NCBI GenBank assembly: GCA_029237695.1
Contig: CM055271.1
Coordinates: 36,328,462-36,392,461, forward strand
Reading direction: 5' to 3'
Origin: Conchocele bisecta
Lineage: Eukaryota; Mollusca; Bivalvia; Lucinida; Thyasiridae
DNA: 64,000 nucleotides
In this document: positions 1-13,436 of the stretch, in pieces
Layout of the letters: each line of letters begins with the position of its first letter
Numbering within the stretch: position 1 is the first letter of the stretch
Program-made: the position numbers and the translations under genes
Notes under the pieces: generated by a model
Told to the model about the DNA's origin: nothing
What the model saw: the letters and a program-made list of their open reading frames with translations, nothing else
The model's database searches: none

Positions 1-199
1 GGTTAACAGAGTTGTATTTTAATATATCCTGCAAGTTACTACAGCATTTCCCCATATTTTACATACACCATTTCCTGCATTTCAAGTTGTCATCTATAAT
101 GTATTTATATATTCTGATATATCATTGCTAACAATGGCATATATATTTTACTATATAATATCTTATGCCATTTTAAGTTATCCTTCAGTGACCGTCAAG
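1..199. other. AT-rich spacer
   Basis: No coding region, RNA gene or repeat that I can support is visible in this stretch. Confidence 0.5.
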
Positions 200-466
200 G
201 GCCGGATTCGGGGGGGGCGGAACCGGCCCAACCATCGCCCCCCCTAAATTCCCGAGTAAAGATTTTTTACATGTTACAAGGCATGTTTCCTACGTTCCGT
301 TGTGAATTTATTTGTTTATAGGGTTTTTTTTTGCTCCAAAATGCTCCAGAGAAAACGCAGGAAATGCGATGTAAATTCATCCCGGACCCCTAGCAACGTT
401 CGAGCAATATATCAAGTATGCAAAATAGTTATGCCCCCCCTAACCCGAAATTCCTGATCCGCAGCA
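200..466 (-). repeat. Dispersed repeat, copy A (inverted relative to 13437-13738)
   Basis: The reverse complement of 13437-13738 aligns here along nearly its whole length. Shared landmarks are 'gcaggaaatgcgatgta', a run of C or G at both ends, and 'cctgatccgc' near the right edge. The two copies differ by many small indels. No coding potential is seen. It is probably a non-autonomous mobile repeat of unknown class. The C/G runs near both ends may be subterminal features. Confidence 0.7.
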
Positions 467-931
467 CTGTCCATGTGCAGCTGACATACCTGGTATCAAA
501 AGTAATAGCTAATATAAATTTATAAATAAAAAACAACAGCAAGTTCGTTTTATGATTCCTTTAGTAGATGTTTACTTCAATGTGTTGTTTTTGTATATCT
601 GTAATTCAGGGCGCTTATTTTTTCGCCTCTCTCTCTCCTACAGCCACAAAAGACTGCAAGAGCAAATGTTTTGACTGCTCCGAGCTTGATTGTATGTAAA
701 TTAACTGGCTTTATAGAATTGTGGAGCTGTGGGTCCTGTGTGTTAAGTATGACGATCATTTTACACCATACCACTTCTACGCATTTCAATTCAGACAAAC
801 CTGTTATCATCTTTTCATAAACACACTTCACATGCAGATCATGGGTTGCAGTCAAATCTACATTGTACCTTTTATGGGTTTCCCTATATTGCTTATGAGA
901 AGTTTGAGGGGAAATAAGTGAAACAGTGGGT
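467..931. other. Spacer, nothing recognised
   Basis: Short open frames at 577-921 have no recognisable protein features and look like chance frames in AT-rich DNA. Confidence 0.5.
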
Positions 932-935
932 TTAA

Positions 936-1426
936 GAGGTCAGTGCACCACTCATAGGCACATACTGTTCTTTAGGGGAATTAAATAAGTGTATAAATAG
1001 GCGTCACTATTCCACCAGTTCCTAAAAATTATGAATGCCCACTATACAGATATAACCATTTAGTAATGTTATTACTGATAGTGACTCACGTGGGTATCAT
1101 GCTATTTTCTGATGCAAATGAGGCCCCATATTTTTTTAATTATTTGTACCTAATTAAATGCGTCACCATAAAGAAAAATACTGACTATAAAGATTATCAT
1201 TGCACATTAAAAAATAAGATACAGAGAATAAATAGTAATGCATTTAAAACATTTTAAGGAACACGGTTATCGCCCAATATCAGTGTGGAAATTTACGTAC
1301 GATATAAAATGTATAATAATCAATAATGCCAATCAATACGTGGCGTAATGGTGAATGAATGTTGATTTCGCCAGAAAACATATCAGACGTCTCTGATATA
1401 AAGAACAGTTTATGCCTACTGAGTGG
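936..1426 (-). mobile_element. TTAA-type MITE, copy 1 (one TIR end replaced by minisatellite)
   Basis: A third copy of the element also found at 54057-54549 and 56142-57180. It is preceded by TTAA (932-935) and begins with a degenerate form of the terminal repeat that reads AGGTACATGCCCACTCAGTA in the other copies. Internal landmarks such as 'ggtggaat' and 'agtgtataaata' match in inverted orientation. The right end keeps 'tatgcctactgagtgg' but stops there. The expected outermost 'gcatgtacct' plus TTAA is missing, and the minisatellite starts at the next base. Confidence 0.8.
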
Positions 1427-3657
1427 CCCGTCTCGTAGAGACCAGCATAGCTCTGTATAACAAATAGATGTACAGCATGTGCCCGTCTTGTATAGACCAG
1501 CATTGTTTTGTACAATTTGTACATGTACAGTATGTGCCCGTCTCGTATAGACCAGCATAGGTCTGTACAACAAATAGATGTACAGCATGTGTCCATCTTG
1601 TATAGACCAGCATAGCTCTGTACAAAATGTAAATGTACAGTATGTGCCCATCTTGTATAGACCAGCATAGCTCTGTACAAAATGTAAATGTACAGTATTC
1701 CCATCTGTATAGACCAGCATACTCTGTACAAAATGTAAATGTTACAGCCTGAGCCCAAACTATTATAGACCAGCATAGTTCTGTACAACATATACATGTA
1801 CATGTACAGTATGTGCCCGTCTCATAAAGACCAGCATATTTCTGTACAACGTATACGTGTACAGCATGTGCCCATCTTGTATAGGCCAGCATAGCTCTGT
1901 ACAACGTATACATACACATCATGTGCCCGTCTATTATAGAACAGTCATAGTTTTCAGTACAACATATACATACACATCATGTGCCCTTCTCGTATAGATT
2001 AGCATAGCCAATACAACAAATAATGTACGCATTGCCCGTCTAGTAAAGACCAGCATAGTTCAGTACAACATATACATACACAGCATGTGCCCGTCTCGTA
2101 TAGATTAGCATAGCTCTATACAACAAATAGATGTACGGCATGTGCACGTCTTGTATAGACTAGCCATTAGCTCTGTACAACAATGTACACCACAGCATGT
2201 TCCCGTCTCGTACAGACCCAGCATAGCTTTGGTTACAAACGTATAGATGTACATCATGTGCCCATCTTGTATAGAACCATCATAGCTCGTTCTGTACATC
2301 ACAGCATGTGCCATCCTCTATAAACCAGTATAGCACAACCACATAAGCTCTCTTACATACAACAAATAGATGTACAGCATGTGCCCGTCTGTATAAACAG
2401 CATAGCCTGTAACAATGATAGATGTACAGCATGTACCCATCCATGGATAGACAACAAAGCTCTGTACAACAGTTAAATGTAAAGCATATGCCCGTCTCGT
2501 ATGGACCAGCATAGTTCTGTACAACATATAGATGTGCCCGTCTCGCATAGAGCAGCATAGCTCTGTATGATGTATACATGTACATCATGTGCCCATCTCG
2601 CATAGACCAGCATAGTTCTGTACAAGTTATAGATGTACAGCATGTGCCCGTCTCGTGAGACCAGCAAGCTTTGTATGATGTATACATGTACAGCATGTGC
2701 CCGTCTTGTACAGACCAGCATAGCTCTGTATGATGTACAAGCATGTGCCCATCTCGCATAGACCATCATAGTTATGTACAAGTTATAGATGTACAGCATG
2801 TGCCCGTCTTGTAACCACATAAGCTCTGTAAGATGTTATACATGTACACATGTGCCCGTCTTGTACAGACCACATAGCTCTGTAAAGTAATGTAAAAGCA
2901 TGTGCCCGATGCTCGCTAGACCAGCAGAGTTATGTATCAAGTTATAAGATGTACACATGTGCCCGTCTTGTGTAGACCTAGCATAGCTTCGTAATGAATT
3001 ATACATGTACAGCATGTGCCCCTCTCGTGTAGACCCAGCATAGCTCTGTATGATCATACCACTTACAGCAAGTCCCGTCTTGTACAGACCAGCATTAGTT
3101 CTGTACAACGTATGGATGTACATCATGTGCCAAACTTGTATAGACCATCATAGCTCTGTACAACGTATAAAATTAATGTACGTATGTGCCGTCTAGTATA
3201 GAACCATCATAGTTCGTACAACGTATACGGATGTACAGCATGTACCTATCTCGTACAGACCAGCGATAGCTCTGTACACACGTTATACAATACAGCAATG
3301 TGCCCTCTTGTTACTCTGTATAAGAGACCAGCAACAGCTCTGTAACAACGTATACATGTACATCAGTGCTCCCAGTCTTGTATACTCCTTGTATAGACCA
3401 TCACAGCTCTGTACAACGTATACAATGTACACTCATGTCCTCGTCCTTATACTCTTGTATAGACCAGCACAGCTCTGTACAACGTATACATGTACAGTAT
3501 TGCCTCTAGTATAGACCAGCATAACTCTGTAACAACGTATAGATGTACAGCATGTAAACCTAGTCTCAGTATAGACCACATAGCTCTATACAACGTAATA
3601 CATGTACATCAAGTTCCCGGTCTCGTACAAACCAGTATATTTCTGTACAACGTTACC
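1427..3657. repeat. Minisatellite, ~55 bp unit, about 40 degenerate copies
   Basis: A head-to-tail array whose unit contains 'tagaccagcatagctctgta', then 'caac' or 'caaa', then 'gatgtacagcatgtgcccgtct'-like sequence. A typical unit is 55 bp, so the reading frame rotates every copy and long repetitive minus-strand open frames arise as by-products, not genes. The array gets more degenerate toward 3.6 kb, with many single-base gains and losses between copies. Its left edge coincides with the broken terminal repeat of a MITE. Confidence 0.92.
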
Positions 3658-4317
3658 ATTACTGTTTCCCCATATCCAGCATATTTTTCATTTGTTTATT
3701 GTGAGATTAAATTTTAGACACAGCTGGACATCTGGGAGATCTGTGGGAAAGGAAATCAGGAGCAAATATGGGAAAACATCCCATGTTTGGTCACCTGGTA
3801 AATCCAACCAATATGCAGAGGAAATAAAATAAAGAGGACAAACAAATTTAAATCTCCAACAAAACCTGGTGTGCTCTTGCCATTTTAAAATAGTAAGCCA
3901 TTTATGTGAAAAGTGGCTAATACCATCGTATCATCACTTTAAAAATATAAATAACAGAAAATATCCTGTCAAAATTGATTTTTAATTATTGTGTTTGTTT
4001 AGAACTTTATAATATCTAATAGTTTGGTGTGATGTTTATGTGGAAACCGCTTATCTACCCATGTTGGGTCAGATTAACCGCAATACCGATATATCAACCA
4101 GTGTAGTCCCCAGATATTTACCAGGATGATCAGACCACCAGCAATATGTAGACCAGTTTATTCACTGATGATAATGATATCAGTTTATCTACCAGGAATG
4201 GATGGTGGGAACGACCAGCTATATATAGACCAGTGTAGTCCCTACACTAATGGAATCGAACCGTAGTATGGTCGACTATCGAAATAGCAAATCGAATGAT
4301 ATATAAGTAAATTTTCA
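3658..4317. other. Spacer between minisatellite and 2.2 kb tandem array
   Basis: No gene is seen. Around 4040-4240 there are loose recurrences of 'gaccagt(g)tagtcccc' and 'taccagga', possibly a decayed short tandem repeat, but too diverged to define a unit. Confidence 0.4.
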
Positions 4318-7300
4318 TGGGACATTTCAAAGCCCCCGGGTCAGTCACAAACTTAGAAATATCTCTGTAAAAGAATCAAGCACCAAAAGCGAGGGATACA
4401 TGCTGTTGTGGCATTCTTGTTAAATGTGGTCGAGCTGTTCTGGTAGAATCTACAACCTGAATGTGTATCACCATCAAAGTATGCTTGAGCAGATTCCCCA
4501 TAGCAGCAATCATACATATGACACTTAGCCAATGCTTGGGTGGGCATGATATGCTGACCGTGGCATCTAGTTTATAATCTGTGGTAGAAGAGGAATGTTG
4601 CAAGATAAAAATCTGTACCTAAGGCTTCTAAGCGGGATGGAACTCATACCCCAATATTTTGTAGGCAAACACTCAACCAATGGTCACTATTCAAGGCAGC
4701 TTGTACTGCAATGCAGTACAATATGATTGAATTAAGGTGCTAGTCATTTGCTACATCAAATTAAAAAAACAATGTATTTATTATCTTCCGCAGCTGCACA
4801 GTCTCCCTACGAACCGTCTACATCTTGTAACTTTGTCATAATATTCTATATTTATTGTTATCGAAGCTTTTAGTGTGGGGTATATTAATACTATAATGTA
4901 TATTTATTGTATAAACTATATATGTTGCGGGTATATATAAATTGTATAGCCCCCATTCATTTCTTGTTTTAAGGCATTATCCTTCTGTCTTGTTCATTTC
5001 GCGACAATTTCTATATATTTAAAAAAAAATATATTTTTGGATACATATAATAATAATCTATTTACACTTCCTATATCTAAAGCTAACCTGTATTATTCTT
5101 TCAATGATATTTTGGATGGTGGCTACTGATCATAACGACTGCATACGTTGTGGGCCATATCATTTGTGGGGGGCCTATAAAAACATACAGAATGCTTTGT
5201 CAGCCAATTTTTTTTATAGAATGAGGGAAACTGACTTTCCAGAATTGTTCGTACACAATAATTGTATATAAGACATTAGAATTTGTGAGGTATGTAATAT
5301 ACCGTGCAGGGTAAATACTCTTCACTGTACAACAACTTTTGTTCTACAGAAATGTACGTCAAATGTGTTTGTACAGAATATTCTTAACAAATATAATTTA
5401 AATATTCCATATTGTTTGGGAACTTGTGCAATAATTGTTGTATCACAAGTCGTGGTACATGAATATATATATAAATAATAGAATTTATTCCTTTTGAAGG
5501 TACCCCTCAACACCAACTTGAAAATTAATTGTCCGACTGCTGATTTTTAGTAATTTCTTATTTAGATCTATAAACATATTTTGGCAGGCACAGTGGAATC
5601 TTCTGACTTTCTGACAGAGACGGTTATATTTTTTTTAAAACATGATGCACAACAGTTATTTGAGGAGGAAAACAAGAATAATAATTAAAATCAGCAGACA
5701 ACCATAATTTTTTTTTTTTCCATTTCAGCGGGTTAAGAATTACACGTACGCATGCATAAATGCAAAATTACACAATTATGTCATAAACTTGTAAAAGTTT
5801 TTGGGGATATACTGTGCCAGATACATGTACATGCTTTGAACACTTTGTAACAACAGAGTTTATTCTACTGTAATGTACAAATTCAACCATTGTGTTCTCC
5901 GCATTCTTTCAGAAGAAGGAATTTAAATAGCCCATCTGTAAACCTTTGTATAATATATGTATTATTTATTGTATAAAACCTTTGAGGTTTTGGGGTATAT
6001 ATAATAATTGTATTCCCCTAAAAAAAATATCTTTGTATTAACCATATCATTCTGTCTACGTGTTCATCCATCCGACAATTTCATTGACAAATCAAATCTA
6101 GGATAACATGTTAAACTAATTATTTACACTCTATATTTACAGCTATAATTTTATCCCCATCGCTTTGTGGAAAATTGGATATAGGATGCATATGCGTCCG
6201 TCCCTCGGTTGTCACAAAAACTTAATGTTGGGGTTAATCTGTGATTAATCTTGATTCCTTGATGAATCCACAATATTTCACTGATCCTTTTGTACATCAT
6301 CCGCTTCATTCTACAGAACCACCCATGGACATTTCAAGCCCAGGGTCAAGTCACAAACTAAGAAAATATCTCAGTATCGAAATCAAGGCCCAAAGCGAGG
6401 GATACATGCTGTTGTGGCTACTTGTTTATATGGTCGAGATGTTTCTGGTAAAGCAACACCTGAATGTGTATCACCATCAATGTATTCATTGACAATTTCC
6501 CACGAGCAGCATTTCATACATATACTCTTTTGCCATGGCTTGTGGGCATGATATGTTGGCCGTGCCATCTAGTTTATTATTCTGTGGTAGAAGAGGAATG
6601 TTGGCAGATAAGAAATCTGTACTCAAAGGCTTCTAAGGGAGGATTAAACCTGATGACCCCAAAATTTTGTAGGCACAACTCTCTATCAGGTCACTAGAAG
6701 AAGTCAGCTTGTACTGCGAGCAGTACAATTATGATTGAAGGGTTCAATCAGTTGCTACATCAAATTAAAAAACCAATTATTTTATTATCTTTCCGCATGC
6801 TGCACAGTTTCCACGACCCGCTAAGAATCTTGGTTTACTTCGGTTCATAAAATATCTATATTAATTATATCAAAGCATTTAGGTTTGTGGGTTATATATA
6901 ATACTATATACCTATAATTAATTTATCATATTTAACATCAGTATTCCCGTTCACCCTGACTATTTCTATAGACAAATCTTGTTTTTGGATAAATTTGAAA
7001 ATCATGCACACATTATAATTTTTAGAACCGAACATCTGTATTCTCCTTCTTGTCGCTACATGCAATGTTTCCACTATAAATGTTATATAAATATGTGGGA
7101 TGATATTGTGCACGGTACTTTACATGTACTGCACGCTGTACACTAGTATTGGCTCTCGAAATTTAACAATGGCTAACATGTTTGTCATGAACCTACTTAC
7201 AAAACAGTTGATTAAATAGTCCATTTATGGAACCATTTGTAATAAATGTATATTATTGTATAAAACTATTTATGTTGTCTGTATAATAAATTGTATACCC

Positions 7301-10300
7301 CAATTAATTTCTTGTGTTTAGGCATTATCCTTCTGTCTAGTTTCAATTCGCGACTATTTTCATATATTAGAAAAATATATTTTTGGATTACATATTATAA
7401 GTAATCTATGTACAGACTCCTATATCTAAAGCTACCTGTATTCTTCAATGTTATTTGGATGGTGGCTACTGATCATGACTTGCATATCGGTTTTTGTGGG
7501 GCCTATATCAGTTGTGGGGCCTATAAAACATACAGGAAGTGCTTGTCAGCCATTTTTTTTTATAAAAATTGAGGGAAACTGACTTTCCACAGATTTTGTT
7601 ATTACACAAAATTGTATATAAGACATTAGAATATTTGTGAGGTATAGTATATATACCGTGCAAGGTATATACTTTCACTGTGAACAACAACGTTGTTCTA
7701 AGAAATGTACAGGTGGCAAATGTTTTGTACTGAATATTCTTAACACATTTAATTTAAATTTCCATATAGTTTGGGAACTGGCAATATATGTTGTTGTATC
7801 CAAGTCGTTAGGTACATGAAAATATATAATGTAAATTCCTTTTTTAGAAGGTACCCCTCAACCCACATGAAACAAAAATTGTCGACTGCTGATTTTTAGT
7901 ATTTTCTTATTTCGATCTATTAACATATTTTGGCAGCACAGTGAATCGTCTGACTTTTCTGACAGTTGAAACGATTTTACTGTTGATGCGACATACATGT
8001 TTTTGAGAGGAAATAAGATAATAATTCCAATCAGCAGACAACAATTTTCATTTGCACGGGTTAAAGAATTATACGTAAGCATCATTATTGCAAAATAAAA
8101 CAATTTATTGTACATAAACTTTTGTAAGACGTGGGTATATACTGTGCAAGATACAGTGTACACATGCTAGAACACTTTGTTACCACAGAGTTTATTCTCG
8201 GTAAATGTACAAATTCAAACCATTTGTTCTAAGCATTCTTTCAGAAGAGGTAATTTAAATAGCCAATCTGTAGGACCTTTGTATAATATATGTATATTTA
8301 TTGTATAAAAAGCATATGAGTTTTGGGTATATATAATATTGGTCTTCCCCCAATATCATTTATTAACCATTATCATTCTGTCCTCGGTAGTTCATCCGAC
8401 ATTTCTATGACAAATCAAATCGAGCTAGATAAATGTTAAACTAAATTTATTTACAACCACTTATATTTGGCAGCTAAATTTTTATCCCCCGCGTAGTGAC
8501 AAATTGGATATAGGATGCAAAATGTGTCCGCCGTCCGTCCCGTCCCTCCGTCCGTCACAAAAAACTTAATGTTGGGGTTAATCTGTAATAACTTCTTTCC
8601 CTTGATGAATCCTCCAATATTTCACTGATGCCTTTGTAACATCATCCTGCTTCATTCACAGAACACACCATGGGTACATTTCAAGCCCAGGGTCAAGGTC
8701 ATGACTTAGAATATCTCGATATCGAATCAAGCACCAAAGCGAGGGATACATGCTGTTGTGGCTTCTTGTTAATATGTCGAATGTTCCTGGTAGAAGCTAC
8801 ACCTGAATGTGTATCACCAGCAATGTATTTCATTGAGCAGATTCCTCAATAGCAGCATTCATGACATATACACTTTTGCCAATGTCTTGGTGGGCATGAT
8901 TGCTGCCATTGCATCTAGTTTAATACTCTTGTAGAGAGGAATGTTGGCAATAATAAAAATCTTACTCTAAGGCTTCTAACGGGATTGAACTCATGACCCC
9001 AATATTTTGTAGCAAACACACCTATCAGGTCACTTTACAAAGTCAGTCTTGTACTGCAAGGCAGACAATATGATTGAAGTTGCATGTCATAGCTACAAAT
9101 CAAATAAAAAAACAATGTATTTATTATCTTCCGGCAGCTGCACAGTATCCTCGACCGACTAAATCTGTACTCGTCAGTAATATATCTATATTTATTTTAA
9201 CGGAAGCCATTTAGGTGTGGGGTAAATATAATACTATATACCTATAATTAATTTATCATATTTAAGTCATCAGTATTTCCAATCATCCGACATTTCTATA
9301 ACAAATCCCTGTTTTTGATAAATTTTTGAAAAGGCTAATGCACACATTATAATTTTTAGGAACCTAAACTCATATTCCTCCTTTTGTCGCTACATGCAAT
9401 GTTCCACTATTATGTTATATAATTTGTGGGGTATATATTGTGCACGGGTACTTACATGTACTGCACGATGTGGCCACACTAGTATTGGCTCTCTGAAATT
9501 TTGTGTTAGGCATTTATCCTTCTGTCTAGTTCATTCGCGACTATTTCTATAATATTGAAAAATTTATATTTTTGGATACATTATAATAAAACTATGTACT
9601 CTTCCTATATCCTAAAGCAACCTGTATTTCTTCAATTTATTTGATGGTGGCTACTGATCATGACTTGCATATCGGTTGTAGGGCCCTATATCAGTTGTGG
9701 GCCTATAAAACTTACATGATGTGCTTTTTTCAGCCATTTTTTTATAGAAATTGAGGAAACAGACTTTCCAGATTTTGTTATTACACAATAATTGTATATA
9801 AGACATTAGAATTTGTGGAGTATAGTATATATACCGTGCAGGGTACATACTTCACTGTGTAAGCTAACAACGTTGTTCTAAAAATGTACATCAAAATGTG
9901 TTTGTACTGAATATTTCTTTAACAAATGTTATTTTAATTCCATATTGTTTGGGAACTTGTTGGCAATATATTGGTTGTATCCAAGTCGTGGGGTACATGA
10001 TATATATATAATCTAAATTCCATTGAATATACCCCTCAACCCAGCTCAAACAAAAAATTGTCGACTGCCCTGATTTTTATGTATTTTTCTTAATGTAGAT
10101 CTATTAACATATTTTGGCAGCACATGGGAAATCGTCCGACATTCTGACAGAGACAATATACTGTAATGCGACAACATGTTTTTGAGGAGAAATAAGAATA
10201 ATAATTAAAATCAGCAGACAACAATTTTCATTTGCAGCGGTCAAGAATTACAACGTAAGCATCATATGCAAAATTAACATATTGTACAATAAGACTTGTA

Positions 10301-10755
10301 AGTTGTGGGTATATACTGTGCAAGATACATGCGTTGAACACTTTGTAACAACAGAGTTTATTCTTTGTAATGTACAAATTCAAACCATTTGTTCGTTCAG
10401 TATTCTTTCAGAAGAGGTAATTATAAAAAGTCCCATTTCTGAGGGACCTTGTGTAAATATATGTAAATTTATTGTATAAAACCATTTGAATTTGGGTGTA
10501 TATAATATTCGTGTACCCCCAATTCATATCTTGTATTTAAGCCCTTATAATTCTTCTAGTTCATTCCCGACAATTTCTATGACAAATCAAATCTTGATAA
10601 TGTTTAAACAAAATGTATGTACACTACTTATATTACAGCTTAATTGTTAATATGGTTGGATATGCTACAGTGCGGGGCCTATAAAACATACAGGAAGTAC
10701 TCTCGTACCATTTTCTTTTATAGAAATGGAGTAAACACTTTTCCAATTTTTGTTT
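4318..10755. repeat. Large tandem array, ~2.2 kb unit, about 2.8 copies
   Basis: The same order of landmarks recurs three times. 'gcgagggatacatgctgttg' lies near 4390, 6400 and 8740. 'attgtatataagacatta' lies near 5262, 7612 and 9792. 'aacatattttggcag' lies near 5574, 7921 and 10107. 'ggcctataaaacatacag' recurs and appears a last time at about 10678, where the array ends. Spacing between matching points is about 2.0-2.35 kb. The first copy lacks roughly 300 bp present in the others (compare 4800-4980 with 6790-7330). An internal subrepeat ('tttattgtataaaa' followed by 'gtatatataata') occurs about twice per unit. No open frame is conserved between copies, so I read it as non-coding. Confidence 0.85.
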
Positions 10756-11640
10756 CTCTTGTTCTTTGTCATGGGTTGTAACAGTTCTGGTTTTTATTTT
10801 TGTGTATTAATATTTGTAGTGTCCAGAAGGTGGAATAGTGTTGTTTCAAATGTGGAATAATGATCTGCGGTAAATGGTGGAAAATTCTTATTTATACTTC
10901 ATTACAGAGTTGTATATACCCAGAAGGGTATAAATAAAAACAGAACATGTATCAAACATCTCGACCCATTGAGCCATTCTCCAGTGTGGAGCAATACAAT
11001 TTATTTAATATTATTTCCTAGGTTCTGTGTGAAAAATCATTTAGCCACCCTTTTAATTTCTATTTGTCTATTATCCCACAATTATCATTAGTGGGCTGTT
11101 CATTCCCATTTCTCTCTGACATTTAGGTCTTTCCATATCGTTTCCTCCTCTAATGGACATTGCGGACATACTAATTACCATCATATATTTTTAACTCTGG
11201 AAGTGTTATTATTTTTACAATTTTTTTTTCCGGCACTATATAGCTTCTTTTGTGCTGATGTGCCCTTTAAAACCCAATTCAGTCATTCCTCTCTAACGGG
11301 AAAACATTTACATCATAATTTAATTTTCAGACATTAATGAGCCAAGAGAGAAAACCTCCAAACATTGCCCTATTTATACGAACAACATGAAGAAGGCACT
11401 GGTTCACTATGGATTTATTTCCTCAAAAGGTAATTTTGATGACTAATAAAACGATATTAGCGAACAGGTACAAATCAAAATTATGGTACTTGAAGATCAT
11501 TATTAAATTACAATGTAATGTAGTTTGTGTATATACTGCTCATATTTAAAGTCCGGAAAAATGGCAAAAAGAAAAGAAAAAATAATTTGCTGATGTGGGA
11601 GCTAGCTATCGTTACTACGATGCTAACCCAGCCTATCACA
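10756..11640. other. Spacer, nothing recognised
   Basis: AT-rich DNA without a supportable gene or repeat. Confidence 0.5.
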
Positions 11641-11644
11641 AAAA

Positions 11645-11905
11645 AATTTAAAAAGGTTGAAATATAATTTTTTATGCCCCACCATGATAGTGGAGGGGGC
11701 ATTTAGTATTACCCTTGTCCGTCCCGTTCCTTCTGTCCGTCACAACCTTGTAAAACGTATTACTTTAAACTGAATAAGTAGACTTCGAAAACTTGTACAT
11801 GTCAGGGCGTAGCTAGCCCGCTATGCCATGTGGGATCAGAATGTGCTAGGGGTCTGGGGGCATGCCCCCCCGAAAATTTTTGAAAACAATGGTGCATTCT
11901 GGGTC
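11645..11905. repeat. Two dispersed-repeat fragments
   Basis: The first (about 11671-11755) has 'ccccaccatgatagtgg' with 'gtccgtcccgttcc' and resembles a repeat common in bivalve DNA. The second (about 11803-11900) has the near-palindrome 'gggggcatgccccccc' followed by 'gaaaattttt', a pattern I associate with short inverted-terminal-repeat elements. Neither is full length. Confidence 0.4.
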
Positions 11906-12528
11906 GATTCTTTTTTTTCACGTAATCATGTGGATTCAGCCACGTACTCGCTGATAGGCAGCTACCAGCCTGCATGTAAATACATGTACTTTCTTATGAT
12001 TGGTCAGATGCGCAAAGTTGGTGAGGTGTCATTTTACGTACCTCGACAAAAAGCCACTTTTCAAGTGTCTCCATTCCTATATAAAACATGATTTTTTTAA
12101 CTTTTATTCAGTTGTACAATTAAAATAGCTAGTGTCTAAAGTAGCACAATGTTCATTAGCAAGCAGCAGAAAATAGTTGAGTGAAATTATCAGAGCACCA
12201 CTTCCTTCCAAGTACGAGTTCGTCCATAAAACTCCATTACCACAAAGTTTATTTCGCTTTTAATTCGGACCCCCGTCCATGGATTAACTCCCCCTTTTTC
12301 ACTTAGAATTTGGCAATTTTCCTTATAACTTGTAAAACTTTTAAACAGTCCATTGGTAGAGACCCGAAACTTGTATGTAACTTCCTATGATGAGTAGATG
12401 CCTATTTATTTTGATTTTTATTCGACCCAAATCATGGATTATCTCCCCCTTTACCTAATAAAGCGTTTTATAACTATCAATCAGTAAGTGGGGCATCCGT
12501 GTTCTACAAACCACATTTCTAGTTTTTT

Positions 12529-12545
12529 GGGGGGGGGGGGGGGGG
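12529..12545 (+). repeat. Poly-G tract (17 G)
   Basis: An uninterrupted run of 17 G at the left edge of the degenerate repeat that follows. Similar tracts recur in this window near 37138, 53508 and 56940. Confidence 0.95.
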
Positions 12546-13380
12546 TCCTCGCGCCTGGTTTTTAGCGGAGTTCACTATAGTCCGCACTTTTTTTCCGTGT
12601 CGTCTGCGTTGTTGTCCTGGTTTGTTGTAAGCAAATGCATTAAAGTTATTGCTTTTTCCACTATATCTCTTTAAACCCCTATCCGATTTTGATAATATAT
12701 CATATAAATATGTGTCTGGGAAATGATGCTTTGTTACACATACCGCCACTATCCCAAATTCTCAAGGTCAAGGTCATTTGTTTACTTGTAATGTTCACCA
12801 GATTTATAACACAAATGGCGTTTAAAGTTATTGTTTTTTCTCTATCTTTTCAACCCCTTTGCTGATTTTGATAATCTTTCACATCAATGGGGGTGTCTAG
12901 GATGATGCTTTTGCTACACATACCCCCACGCCAAATTATCAAGGTCAAGGTAAATTATTATACTTGTAATGGGTCCACCGATTTGTAACACAAATGCGTT
13001 AAAATTATTGTTTTTTCTCTCTATTTTTGTCGCGCATTGCTTTAGCAGAGGCGCGACAATAGTCGGTCCTTTTTCCCGTCGTCGTCGTCGGTTTTTTTTA
13101 AGGCAAATGCGTTAAAAGTTATTTGTTTTTTCACAATCGCGGTCAAATGCCTCTGCAGGTGCGATAACCAAGCTTTCCGTGGCAGAATTCTTGTTTAAAC
13201 CCCTTGCCCAGAGTTTGTTAATCTTTCATCTTCACATAAATGTGTGTCTACGGAAGGTCTTGTTCTGCATACCCCACAATGTCCAGGACACCCATGGTGA
13301 ACTTTTTAACACAAATGCCATAATGAAAATTAAGCGGCAATAGCAAGGTATACCTAACCATGGCGTATTTCTTGTTTTAT
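12546..13380. repeat. Degenerate tandem repeat, ~190 bp unit, about four copies
   Basis: Recurring block: 'aaatgc(a/g)ttaaagttatt', a T-rich stretch, 'aacccc..tgccgattttgataat', then 'tgtgtct' and 'tacacatacccc'. Copies start near 12625, 12815, 12985 and 13105. A 'gcgcgacaatagtcggtcc' block occurs in the third interval, with a degenerate version in the first. No coding potential. The motifs match a repeat type I associate with bivalve genomes. Confidence 0.65.
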
Positions 13381-13436
13381 TATACCAATCATTTGCAATG
13401 TTCTAGAAAAACAATGGGCAGACTGTTTTACAGGGC

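Noticed and set aside
1280..3126. Long repetitive minus-strand open frames with Tyr/Cys-rich text
   Set aside because: The 55 bp unit shifts frame every copy, so a 165 bp period gives a repeating peptide in all frames. No start context or non-repeat domain exists.
1427..3657. CRISPR-like array of repeats and spacers
   Set aside because: The whole unit repeats with no unique spacers, and the context is animal genomic DNA.
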